Assembly (NCBI RefSeq): GCF_035982055.1
Contig: NZ_CP108427.1
Span: 2,480,001 to 2,544,000 of the forward strand
DNA from: Streptomyces sp. NBC_01288
GTDB lineage: Bacteria > Actinomycetota > Actinomycetes > Streptomycetales > Streptomycetaceae
Length of the DNA stretch: 64,000 nucleotides
Direction: 5' to 3'
Part shown: in pieces, positions 37,051 to 47,800 of the stretch
Layout: each line of letters begins with the position of its first letter
Position numbering within the stretch: position 1 is the first letter of the stretch
The notes under the pieces: generated by a model
The model's input: only the letters and a program-made list of their open reading frames with translations
The model's database searches: none
What the model was told of the DNA's origin: nothing
Translations under genes and position numbers: made by a program

Positions 37051-38289
37051 TCAGCGGGTGCTCCACTTCTGGTTGTCCTGGCCGTTGCAGTCCCAGAGCT
37101 GGAGCCGGGTGCCGTTGGCGGTTCCCTGGTTCTTGACGTCCACGCACTTGTTGGCCTGCGGATTGACCAGGTCGTTGCTGGAGTTGAGGCGGAACTGCTG
37201 GGCCGGGTTGCCGCTGCACACCGCGATCTGGATCACCGCGCCGTTCGCCGACGAGCCCCAGGCGACGTCCATGCACAGGCCCATGGAGCGGATCGTGCCG
37301 TCCGAACGGAAGTCCCACTTCTGCCAGTTCTTGCCGGTGCAGCTGTTGATCTGGAGCGGCGAACCGTCGGCGCCCTTGTGACCCACCATCTCGATGCACT
37401 TGTTGGAGGCGTGGCCGTAGATGGTGGTGCCGGGCGCGGCGACCACCGTCTTGGTGGCGGTGACCTTTGTCGTGGTGGTCTTCTTCGAACCCCCGCCGGA
37501 GGACGCCTTCTTGGGTGCCTCGGCGGAACTGCCCGCGATCACTCCGGCACCGGAACCGGCACCGGCGGCCGCGGCTCCCGCGCCCTTCTTCACCGTGTTG
37601 TTCTTGCCGCCGCTCGGGTGCGAGAGGGTCGACTTCGGCGAGGTGGGGCCCGGGCTGGCCGAACCGTAGGCGCCGGCACCGATGTTCGTCGTCGCCCCGT
37701 TCAACACCGTTCCCGCGTCGGCCACTTGGTCCGACGGCTTGGAGTCCGAGTTCGACCTGCCGAGCAGACCGGACACCAGGAACGGTACGCCGATCAGCAG
37801 CGCGCCGGCTATCGCGGCTCCGGCGAGGACTCCTCGGGAGGGACGGCCGAAGGCGGGGGCCGCGGCGGCGGTGTCCTCCCCGGCTTCCGAACCGGCTCCG
37901 GCGCCGGCGCCGACTCCGTCTCCGGATCCGTCTGTTGCCGCTCCGGCCACCGCCTCGGGGCCCGGGTCGGGGTCGGCGTGGGTGTCGGGTGCGGCTTCGG
38001 GGGTGGTGCCTTCGTCGGTGCCTACGGCGGCTTCGTCAGTGCCTACGGCGGCTTCCGCGGACGGGAGTTGGGCCGTGGCGGCGGGCTGTGAGGGGGGCGT
38101 CAGCGCCGCTTCCGCCGTCGCCGCGGTCTCGGGGTCGCCGCCGGTGCGGGCGGCCGTCGCCTCCCCGCTGGTCGGCGGGAGTGCCGCCGCTTCGGTCTCG
38201 GGGGCGCCGCCCGCGGTGGTGTCCGGGGCCGGGGCGGGCTCCGTCCCGCCCGTCGCTGCCTGGTGCTGCGGGCTGTTCTTGCCGGACAT
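37051..38289 (-). CDS. membrane-anchored ricin-B lectin protein
   Basis: 412 residues. A disordered Ala/Pro/Thr/Glu-rich N-terminus (1-150) precedes one membrane segment (about 155-177, GVLAGAAIAGALLIGVPFLVSGLLG) with no cleavable signal, then a Ser/Gly/Lys/Thr-rich external stalk (about 178-285). The C-terminal ricin-B-type beta-trefoil (about 288-412) has QxW-type repeats: KNWQKWDF, AQQFRLN, DNQKWSTR. Its paired cysteines are NKCIEM/NSCTGK, LCMDV/VCSGN and KCVDV/DCNGQ. The lectin would face outside and bind sugars. AAAGGAAC precedes the ATG, which is only 37 nt after the stop of the giant protease gene, so the two are probably co-transcribed and work together at the cell surface (inference). 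Confidence 0.85.
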   Translation of the reverse strand: MSGKNSPQHQAATGGTEPAPAPDTTAGGAPETEAAALPPTSGEATAARTGGDPETAATAEAALTPPSQPAATAQLPSAEAAVGTDEAAVGTDEGTTPEAAPDTHADPDPGPEAVAGAATDGSGDGVGAGAGAGSEAGEDTAAAAPAFGRPSRGVLAGAAIAGALLIGVPFLVSGLLGRSNSDSKPSDQVADAGTVLNGATTNIGAGAYGSASPGPTSPKSTLSHPSGGKNNTVKKGAGAAAAGAGSGAGVIAGSSAEAPKKASSGGGSKKTTTTKVTATKTVVAAPGTTIYGHASNKCIEMVGHKGADGSPLQINSCTGKNWQKWDFRSDGTIRSMGLCMDVAWGSSANGAVIQIAVCSGNPAQQFRLNSSNDLVNPQANKCVDVKNQGTANGTRLQLWDCNGQDNQKWSTR

Positions 38290-38326
38290 GCTGTTCCTTT
38301 CGGAAAGGTGATCGGGTGACGACCGG

Positions 38327-38870
38327 TCAGTCGTCTTCCGGGGCGGGCGGGTTGACCGAGAACCGGTTGCCGTCGAAATACAAGGTCAGCGGGGTGCCGT
38401 CGGCCGGGCCGAAGCGTTGGGTGCGGCCGCCGGGACTGATCACCCTGACCGGGCGCCCGGTGTCCCGTACGACCAGTGCCGCCAGGGTGGCCACGTAGAA
38501 GGGGGTGTCGGGGCGGGCCAGTACCAGGGCGAGGCGGGCGGGGTCGTCCAGTCCGGCCTCCACGACGGTCACCATGCCGTTCTGGAGGATCGCCTGAGCC
38601 CGCAACTCCTCGGTGAGGGCACCGATATGAGCCAGCGCGTCGGTCGACACCTCCGTGGCCGGGGCCGGGAACCTCGGGTCGTCGGGGGCGCCGTGAGCCG
38701 CCACATCGGCCTGCACCCAGGCGAGCAGCGCGCTGTGCGGGTCCCGGTCCCGGGACCACGCGGGGGCGGTATCGGAGTCGGCGAGCAACTCGGCCAGTGA
38801 ACGGGCGAACGTCTCGGGGCGCTGCGCGCGCGACACGACGGGACGATAGCGGGAGCCGCCGGAGCCTTCT
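38327..38870 (-). other. C-terminal domain of the giant protein (possible degenerate OTU end)
   Basis: The last ~175 residues after the acidic tail form a compact globular region. Its end, RPVRVISPGGRTQRFGPADG followed by LTLYFDGNRFSVN, has the spacing of the OTU C-terminal strands (APIHVF ... LRYGPT ... LEVHYTGLNHYSA), but the catalytic His position reads Arg. No GDGxC is present. It may be a non-catalytic OTU relic or a C-terminal effector of another family. Confidence 0.4.
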
Positions 38871-41800
38871 CCGCGCTGACGGTTCGCGCCGCCGCCGTCT
38901 GCGTCGGCGTCGCTTTCCTCGTCCTCGTCCTCGTCCTCGTCGCTGCCGTCGGGGCCGGACTCGTCTGCGTCTACGTCGTCCCCGTGCCGACTGCCCCGCC
39001 CGTGCTGGTCGGCGTCGTCCTCGTCGTCCGACTCGCCTTCGCCGGACTCACTCCCGTCGCCCAAGTCCTGCTCGCGCCGGCCCTGTTGGCCACCCTGGCC
39101 GTGCCGGCCGGCCTGATCGTCCTCGTCGGCTTCGTCGTCGCTGTCCTCTTCGTCCGACTCGTCTTCGCCGGACTCGCTCCCGTCGCCCAAGTCCTGCCCT
39201 CGCTGGCCCTGTTGGCCACCCTGCCCGTGCCGGCCGGCCGGGTCGCCCTCGTCGTCTCCCGACTCCTCGTCGGTGTCGTTCTCGGCTCCGACCGGCTGGA
39301 ACTCCGGTTCCTGGGGGGCCACTTGAGGCTCGGTCTCGATGTCCGCCTGCGGGTCCTGCACCAGTTCGGCCGTCGGTTCGGCCGTCGGTTCGGCCGTCGG
39401 TCCCGTCTCGATGCGGGCCGGTGCCGGGCGAGAGGTGCGGCGGGGCCAGGTGGCCGGGGTGGCGGCCAGAGAGCCCGTCGGCAGGGAGGCCGTGCCCTCG
39501 CCCGCCTGCGCTCGCCGGGCCTCCAACAGGGTTACGGCATCGGTGAGATCGTGCTCCGCGTTGCGCTGCCGGGCCGCGTACCGGGCCTGCTCGGCGAGGG
39601 AGTCGTCGATCTCGCGCCGGAGGGCGTCGAACGCCTGCTGGGCGTCGTCCCGTGCGGCGACCGCCTGGTCGTGGCGTGCGGTGGCCCCGATGAGCGCCGC
39701 CCGGGCCGTGCGGTCCGCCGTGGTCGCCGTCGCGGCCGCGTCCCGGGCGCGGACCAGGATGCCGGCGGCGTGGCGTGCCACGTCCTCGGCCAGGCCGAGC
39801 CGACGCCCGGTGTCGTTGACGGCGTGCCGGGCGGCGTCGACGGCGCGGTCGGCTGCCTCGGCCTCGATCCGTGCCTGGTCCAGCGTGGTACTGGCCCGGT
39901 TCCGGCGCGACTGGGGCCGGGTGGGGGAACCGGCTTCGCCCGAGCGGGAGTTGGCGTCGTCGCGGCGCGAACTCCGGCCCCGGGTGGCCGAGTTGCCAGG
40001 CTGTCGCGCGGCCTCCGCCGCCTCTCGTACGGCTTCCTCCGCCGCCCTCAGTTCTTCCTCCGCCGTCCGGACCGCGTCGTGGAACTCACCCGCCACCCGG
40101 GTCGCGTCCGTCACGCGCTCGGTCTGGTCCCGGAGATCCGTGGTCAACCGCGCCACCCGGGCCCGCCGTTCCTGATCGGTGCGTTCGGCTAGCGGGACGG
40201 CCCGCTGGGCGGCGGCGAGTTCGGCGGCCGCGGTGTCCGCGGCGGCGTGGGCCTCGTCCCGGTCCAGCTCCGCCTGCCTCACCGGCAGCTCGGCCTCGTT
40301 CAACACGCCTTGGGCATCCGGCACTTGGTCCTGGAGCCGGCGCTCCTGCGTGTTCGCGGCGTGCTCCGCCCGCGCGGCCTCCTCCAGTGTGCGCACCTGA
40401 ACCCGTACGGCCGCCCAACCGGCGTCGTGGACCGCGTCGCCCTGGCCCACGCCACCCCGCCGCGCACCACCCTGTCCCGCACCGCTCGGGCCCGCACTGC
40501 TCGGCCCCCCGCCGTCCCGCTCCGCGTCGCCGCGCTCGTCCGCCCTCGGCGTCCCCGCCGGGTCCCCGTTCACGTCGAACCGCCGGAAGCGCACGCCCTC
40601 GCCGTCACGCAGCGCGAGTTCGACAGGCCGCCGTAGCAACGCGGCCGTACCGGAAGCGGCGTAGAGCGCGCGGGCCGTCTGGCGGGCGCTGCCGTCGGTG
40701 GCCAGCCACAGTTGGAGCATGGCGGTGTCGTCGCGGGCCGGGTCCTGGTCCGTCTCGATGCCGTGGGCCAGCAGGGTCGGGAGGTCGCGGAGCGACACCC
40801 TGTGCCAGTCGCGCAGGACCGCGTGCGCGGGGGCGTTCCGCACCTGGGCGTCGGCCGCTTCGCGGATCAGGGACGCGCCGTCGTACACGCCCGTGTCGGT
40901 GCGGCCGGTGGTGACGCCGTGGCCGAGGAGGTCGCGCTCCAGGGGGCGCAGCCGGACCGTGCCGGAGACGTACCGGGTGCCGTGCGGGCCGTGGACGGTG
41001 ACGAAGGCGTCGGCGAGGATCTCGTGGCTGCGGGTGCCGCGGGAGTCCTCCGGGGTGGCGGTGTTGCCGTGCTTGAGCCACTCGCGGCGGGTGCCCGCGA
41101 CGGCCGCGCCGGTGCCGGGGTCCTGGGCCGGGCGGGCCAGTACCGGCGCGGTGAAGCCGAGGAGTTGGCGGTTGGAGTCGTGGAGGCTGAAGGCGCCCTG
41201 CGCCGAGAGGCTGCCGGTGAGGCCCGCGTGCGAGGCGGAGCCCGCGCTGACCGTGCTGAGCCGGACCCGGTCGATCGTCACGTCGCCGGTGTCGGTCTCC
41301 GGGCGCGGCCGGTACAGCTCCACGGAGAGCCGGGGCGGGGTGTCGGGATCGCCCTGGAACGGGTAGGCGCCCGGCATCGTGGTCGTGACACCGGCGGGGC
41401 CGCGCGGGTGGTCCAGCTCGATCGTGCCCGCCTGGAGGAGTTCGCCGACCCGTACGGCGGTGGCGTCCGCGGAGTCGGAGGCGGCGAGCCGACGCCAGGA
41501 GCCGGTGAGGTCCGGGGCCACCTCGCCGAGCGCGGCGGCGAGTTCGGTGCCCGCGTCGAAGGAGAAGACCGGTGCGGGGCCGCCCGGCGTGAACCGCTGG
41601 CCGACCGGCGTCAGCGGTTCCGCCGACCGCCTCACCGCCACCCGCGCGTCGGGCTCGTGGGGGCCCGTGGCCTCGCTGCCGGTGAAGCGGAGCGCCGCGG
41701 CGGTGTACACGGTGATGCTCCGCGGCCGGCGGCCGAGGAACAGGTGGGCGATGCGCTCGGCGAGCGGGGTGTCCGCGTCGGTCAGGCTGAGCACGCCGTG

Positions 41801-44800
41801 CTGGAGCACGCCGCCCGGCAGATCCACCAGCCAGTCGACGGTCAGGGAGGACCGTACGGTGGCGACGACCCGGTACAGGACGCCGTCGAAGTCGGCGACG
41901 TTGTCGGTGCGCAGCCAGTGCCGGTCCTCGGCGGCCCGGGTCACCCGCGCCGAGTTGCCGCGCACGGTGTCGGCGCTGAGCAGTGCGGCCGCCCGGTCGG
42001 TGCGGGGGCCGCCGGTGGGCCTCGGGAGCCGGGTCTGGAGCTGGGCGAACGCGGAGTGCCGGGTGCTGTGGGAGGTCCTGTCGGTCACGGCGGACGGGGT
42101 GTGGCCGAGGTACTGCTCGATGCCTGCGCCCGGTGCCCCGTCGTGCCCGCGGACCTGTCGTAGCGCGTGGTCGTCGGCGTCCGGCTCGGCGGAGAGGGTG
42201 ACCTCGACGAGGCGGGCGCCGCCGTAGCCGACGTGGCGGAACCGGAAGCGCTGGGCACGGCCGGGGCCGCGGCCGGCCAGGGTGCGCAGGCCGGCCGTGG
42301 AGGTGAGGTCGGCGATGCGGGTGTCGACGCCGGAGAGGTACGACGCGTGGCCCGGGCGGGTCGTGCCGGGGGCCTCCTCCTCGACGAGGGCGACGAGTCG
42401 CTGTCGGAGGAGGTCGGGGCGGTGCACGGTGCGGGTGGCGTCGGTGTACTGGTCCATCGCCTGGACGCTGCCGAGGCCCACCTCGCGGGAGGCGATGAAG
42501 CGGCGCGGCAGCGGCACGGAGCGCGGTGTCTCCGCGGGCATGGTGAGACCGGGCACGGTCGCGAACCAGGCGCGGTGGCGCCGGATCTGGGCCGGGCTGA
42601 CGAAGAACCGTACGGCGTCCGGGAGTTCGACCGCCACGGTCACGGCGCGGCCCTCGCCCTGGCCGATCGCGTTGCCCACGGCGTTGCGGGTGCCGCGGCG
42701 GAACGTGACCAGCAGGAGCGCGTCGGCGGTGACGCGGTGCTGGGCGCCGCCCTCGGTTGCCGTGCGGTGCACGACCGTGGAGGAGGCGAGCGCCCGTCCC
42801 TTCTCGCGGCGGGTGGTGCGGGTGTAGCGGCCGGAGGGGTTGAAGGTCGCGCTGCGGGACGCGGAACCGGTCGTAGAGCCGCTGCCCTCTTGCTGTGCCG
42901 GTTCGTCGGCGCGGCGTCGCATGCCGCCGTCGCCGAGGCCGCCGACGTCGCCGTCGTTGCCCGCGGCCTGGTCGGAGCCCGGGGTCTGGGCCGAGGAACT
43001 GTTGCGGACCGCGGTGAAGCCGCCCGCCCACTGCGCGGCACTGGACACCCCGCGCTGCTGTCCGGCGCCGTCGACGGCGTTGAGCCCGGTCTCGAAGTAC
43101 TGCGTGATCTCGGCCGACGCGCGCGGCCTGCGCAGGGTGCCGCGGATCTCCACCGACAGCACCTCGTCCGCGGCGAGCCCCGGCAGCGTGAGCCCCTCGA
43201 TCACATAGGCGCCCTTGAGCACCTGGTGGCCGCGGGCCAGCAGGGCGGCGGGGCTGCGGGCGGCGCTGAGCATCTCCGCCGTCACCGTGGTCGGATCGGT
43301 GGCGTCGGCGCCGGCCAGCGACTCGCCGACGGCCCGTCCGACTCGGGCCAGCGGAGCGGGAGTCACTCCCCCGACCGTGTCCCGTACGCCGTCCAGCAGA
43401 CCGCGCGCCGGATGCCCCTGGTAGGTGTTGCCGAGGACCGCGCGGAACGCGTCGTCGAGCGCGGCCGACGCCCGGAACACCTCCACCATCGAGTCGTCCG
43501 GCAGCGGTACCGAGTCGGGCAGCGGGGTGCCGTGCTCGTCGGTCAGGCCGAGCGCCGTGCGGTCGGCGTCGTCGGCGGCCCGCACGGTGTGCGCGGCGGG
43601 CGCCGCCGGGACGGGCTCGTCGGCGGGCAGCGTACGGAGCGTCGGCACCGCCAGCTTCAGCGTCCCCGCCACCCGGTCCGGGGGCGGAGGCCGCGGCGGG
43701 TCGTTCGGGCCGGGCGGCGGGGCGCCGGGCGGGTCGTACGGCTCCTCGGCCGCCAGGGGCGCGAACCGCTCCAGGGGCTCCTCCCCCGACCCCTGGTACA
43801 GGTCGAGCGCGAAGGTGGCCGGCACCTCGAACACCTCGGTGCGCTGTCCCGCCCCGGTGCCCTGGAACTGCTGGTCGTGCCCGAGGGACAACTGCACACT
43901 GTTGTCGTGCTGCACCTGGTGGGAGCGCACATGGTCGGCGGTGCCGCCGAGGGTCCACGCGCCGTCGTGCACCGGTATGCCGAACGAACCGCCGGCGCCG
44001 TACGACACCCCGTACTGCGAGCCGTTCTGGTCGGTGGCGACCGTCGACAGCGAGACCAGGCCGATGGTCTCCACGTGCGGCAGCACCCTGGTGTGCGTGC
44101 TCTCGCCCTCGCCGCGCTCCGCGCTGAGCACCAGCCGTACCCGGCGGCTGCCGGTCAGGGTCGGGATCTCCAGGAAGAGCGAGTGGCCGCCGTCCAGCAT
44201 GGCGTCCACCGCGGCCCGCAGCCCGATCTGCGACCGGGTCTGCTCGAACCGGCGCAGGTTGTTCAACTGGGCCTGCACCAACGCCTCGTCGGGCAGTACC
44301 CGGTTGCGGGCGTTGTCGTCGGCGGGCAGGAAGCCCTCGCGGCGCAGCCAGTTCTCGGCGGGCACGAAGAGGCGTTCGGCGTCCTCCACGGCCAGCGGTG
44401 TGGCGCTGGCGCCGATCGACCGCAGATGCTCCAACTCGGCCGGGAGCCGCCGCAGTTCCTCCGGCGTCGGAACATGACCCCGGGCGTCCTCGGCGGTCAT
44501 CACCCGCAGATGCATGCCGGCCCGCCACTCGCCCGGCTCGAAGGTGTCCCGCCCGCCGCCCGGCCGGTGGAACACCAGCGTGTGCTCCACCGAGGCCGGC
44601 GCCAGCAGGTGACCGCGCTTGGTGCGCACCTCGTGCATCAGCGACGCGCCGGCGCTCTGGTTCAGCGCGTCACTCGTCCCCGCCTGGACCGAGACCCGCC
44701 CCAGCACACCGCCGCCGACCCGCCGCGTCGCCGCCGGGTGGCCCTCGCTGTGGTCGCCGGTGAGCGCCGGACCGACACTCCCGGACAGGGACGCACCGCT

Positions 44801-47800
44801 GCTGAACTTCGACTGGGCGTCGATCTTCACCGACTGCGTGAGGTGGCTCTCCAGGTTGACCTTCCCGTCGACGGTCTGCCTCAGCGGCTCCCCCACCACC
44901 ACGTCGGTCCGCAACTGGAACATGCCGAGCGCGCGCCCCGACCTGTCGAGCAGCACCGGAGAGAAGACGCCCGTCTCCCGCTGCATCGGCAGAGTGCCCC
45001 GCAGCAACGGCTCCGACAGGAACGTCTCCAGCTCCGCCAGGGAGTCCTTGCCCAGATTCCGCAGCGGGCCGGCGAAGTGCCGCAACGTCTCCGCGAGCAG
45101 CCGCCCCGGCTCCCTCACCGTGTCCACGCCCCAGATCGGCAGCGCGTCCGGATGCGCCGCCTCGGGCAGTTCGCCGTCCTCGTCCCGCGCCAGATGCTGC
45201 GGGAACCAGAGGGTCACCGGCCCGTGCGACTGCTCCGGCGACCAGTTGAGGGGCGCGGCCAGCGCCGGAGTGTCGACCCGCACCTCCCATCCGGCGGTGA
45301 AGTCGTACGGTTCCGAAGGCTCGTTGCTGCGCTGCGCCGTAGTCGACGTCACCACCGACGCCACCGACGCGCTCGACGAGAGCTGGTTCAAGGTCAGCGC
45401 GAGGGTCAGCGCGGCATCGACACCGCGCACCGGGATCGCCCTGCCCACCGGGAACAGCGCGGTCCAGGGCAGCATCACCGTACGGATGTTGCCGGACACC
45501 TCCGACGACACGGACTCCTGCGAACCGATGCCGCGCCGCTCCACCCGTACGTCCCGCACGGCCCCCTCGGCCTGCCCGTACCGGGCCGCCGCCCGCGGGT
45601 CCGAGAGTCCCATCCGCAGGTCCACGTCCCGCTCCCGGCCGTCCACGGTCACCCTGATCCGGAAACCCAGACTCCCGCGCAGATACGGCAGGTTGAGCAC
45701 CAGCGCCTCGGCACTCGCCACCGTCCGCAGCTGCTCCCGCACCGGGTGCGTGTCGGGCGCGTTCCCCAGCCCGAGCGCCGTCATCACCTGCTGGTGCAGC
45801 CCGCGCACGACGTCCGCCGACAGCGGTTCGAGGAGCACCAGGCCTACGTTGCCGTCCTGTTGAAGGCCGTAGTCGCGGACGTACGTCGAAGAGGGCGCCG
45901 CCACCGGCGCGTTGGAGGTGGGCCAGGTGAGGGGGGTGTCCGTGGGGATCGGGGTGGTGTCCGGGTCCTGGGCCGCGGTGGTCACGTCCTGGCCTGTGTG
46001 GTCGTGGAGTTGGGGGCCGGCGGCGGTGACGTTCTCGATGGTGCGGAGGTAGCGGTGCGGGATGTGGACGGGGTCTTGGGTGGTGGCCATGACGCCGGTC
46101 GTCTGAACGGTGGTGCTGTTCGGGTGGTTGCGGAGGAGGAAGTCGTTGTCGCGCTGTTCGTCCGGGAGACCGAGGTAGTGGAGGACTTCGTGGAGGAGAT
46201 CCTCGTCGGAGTGGTTGATGTCCAGGTGGAGTTGGTCGGCGCGGGACGGCTTCGCGGAGTCGGTGAGAGTGATCGTCTCTGAGTGATCGGGGTCGGCGAC
46301 CAGGTTCAGGTTGATGTGCAACTGATCGCCTGAACTGGGCAACGCCAGACCGGAGTTGAGGTGCGTGTCCAGGAGACGGGTGATGCGGTCCTGGAGTTGG
46401 GTGGCGAGGGCGGGGTCGGTGGCGGTGACCGGGAGGTTGAGCGTGTAGTCCCGTATCCACTGACCGTTGGGCGCCTGGATACGACGGATGGTGGCACGGA
46501 CGAGCGTCGTCGCACCACTGAGGACCCCCGGGCGGGGCGAGTTGGACTGATCCGCGTGCGCATCGAACCGCTCGGTCGAGTGCACGGCAGGACGGGCATG
46601 TGGACGCAGACCGTGCCAGGAGTCCTTCGGAGCCAGATCGACCACACGGGACGCGGGCCGCTCGTCGTCGGCGTCACGGGCCGGCGCGGGACGGTAACGC
46701 CCGTCCGGTTGAACGCTGTTGGCGTCCCCGGGACCCCGAGGCGCCTGGGACGTGGTGATGCTCGCGTTCGCGGCGCTCGCGCTGTAGTGGTTCAGGCCCG
46801 TGTAATGGACCTCCAGCGCGGGCGTGTTGGTGGTCGGGCCGTAACGCAGCGCGATGCCTCGGGGGCCGCCGTTCGCGGTGGTGCCGGCGAGCGGGGCGGG
46901 CATCGGCTGGAAGACGTGGATCGGGGCGTCGAGGGTGTCGGCGAGCAGCGGCAGGAAGGTGTCGCCGATCGGATTCGCCCACGCGGCGGACCAGTTGCCC
47001 ACCGCGCTGCCGAGCATGTTCGCCTCGTCCTGGCTGAGGGGGGCGGTGCTCCGGTGGTAACCGGCGATCAGCAGCGACCGGCGTTCGTCCGTGGTCATGG
47101 TGGCGGGCGTCGGCAGTCCGTTCACCGCACGCAGGTAGGCGAACATCCGGCGGTTGCTGGGCGCGGCGCCGGTCAGCGCGGGCGGTGCGCCCGGTGCCGA
47201 GAGGGCTTGCAGATAGCGGGTCTGGAGGTCGACCGGGTCCAGGTCCTCGGCGTGGGTCACGCCCTGGATGCCGTAGCGGACCAGTTCGTTGTCGATCTGG
47301 GCGGCGGTCATGTTCTGGACCGCGCCGGTGAAGGGGGTGACCAGGACGCCGCGGAGTTGGCCGAGAACCTGCGGCGGGAGGGGTCGGCTGCCGTTCTGTG
47401 CGGCCGCCAGCCGGGCCAGCACCAGGTCCTGCAACTCCTGCCGTGCGGCCCGCAGTTGATTGGATCCCCGGTCGTTGGCCTGCGGGTTCCGCGCCATCGT
47501 CGTGAGGGCCCGTTGTACGTCGTCGGGACGGGCGAGCCAGGCGGCGGTGGCCGGGGCGAGGGCCGGGACGGTACCGGTGGCGGCGGCCTGCTGGAGGCGG
47601 GTGCGGACCAGGTGCGGCGCGCTGCCGATGACGGCGTACAGGAGGCAGTTACCGTCGCCGGGGGTCTGGACGGCGTTGCCAGTGGGGTCGACGTAGGGGG
47701 TCGGCGGGGCGGCGGGGGTCGTGCCGGGCGGCGAGGTCGTTGCCTTGGCCTTGCCCTTGTCGAGGCCTGTCTTCTTGTCCTTGCCTGCCTTGCCCGTGTT

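Larger units (their letters stand above)
38327..46744 (-). repeat. repeat unit 3 of the giant protein (diverged copy)
   Basis: The first ~850 bp (about 45900-46744; linker plus metzincin module) are nearly the same as in units 1 and 2. The remainder keeps the same order of modules (VGLV..EP, SEPLLRGTLPMQ, NLESHL, ALTGDHSEGHP, LGHGV, coiled coil 39450-40480) but with much lower similarity. The Lys-rich linker plus OTU found at the end of units 1 and 2 is replaced by the acidic tail. Confidence 0.85.

Noticed and set aside
38990-39400. Tandem repeats considered as a CRISPR array
   Set aside because: The repeats are in frame with the giant protein, directly adjacent without unique spacers, and encode acidic or TAEP segments.
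42167-46282. 1,371-codon plus-strand frame
   Set aside because: It mirrors repeat unit 3, has no ribosome site or recognisable motif and overlaps the supported minus-strand coding sequence entirely.
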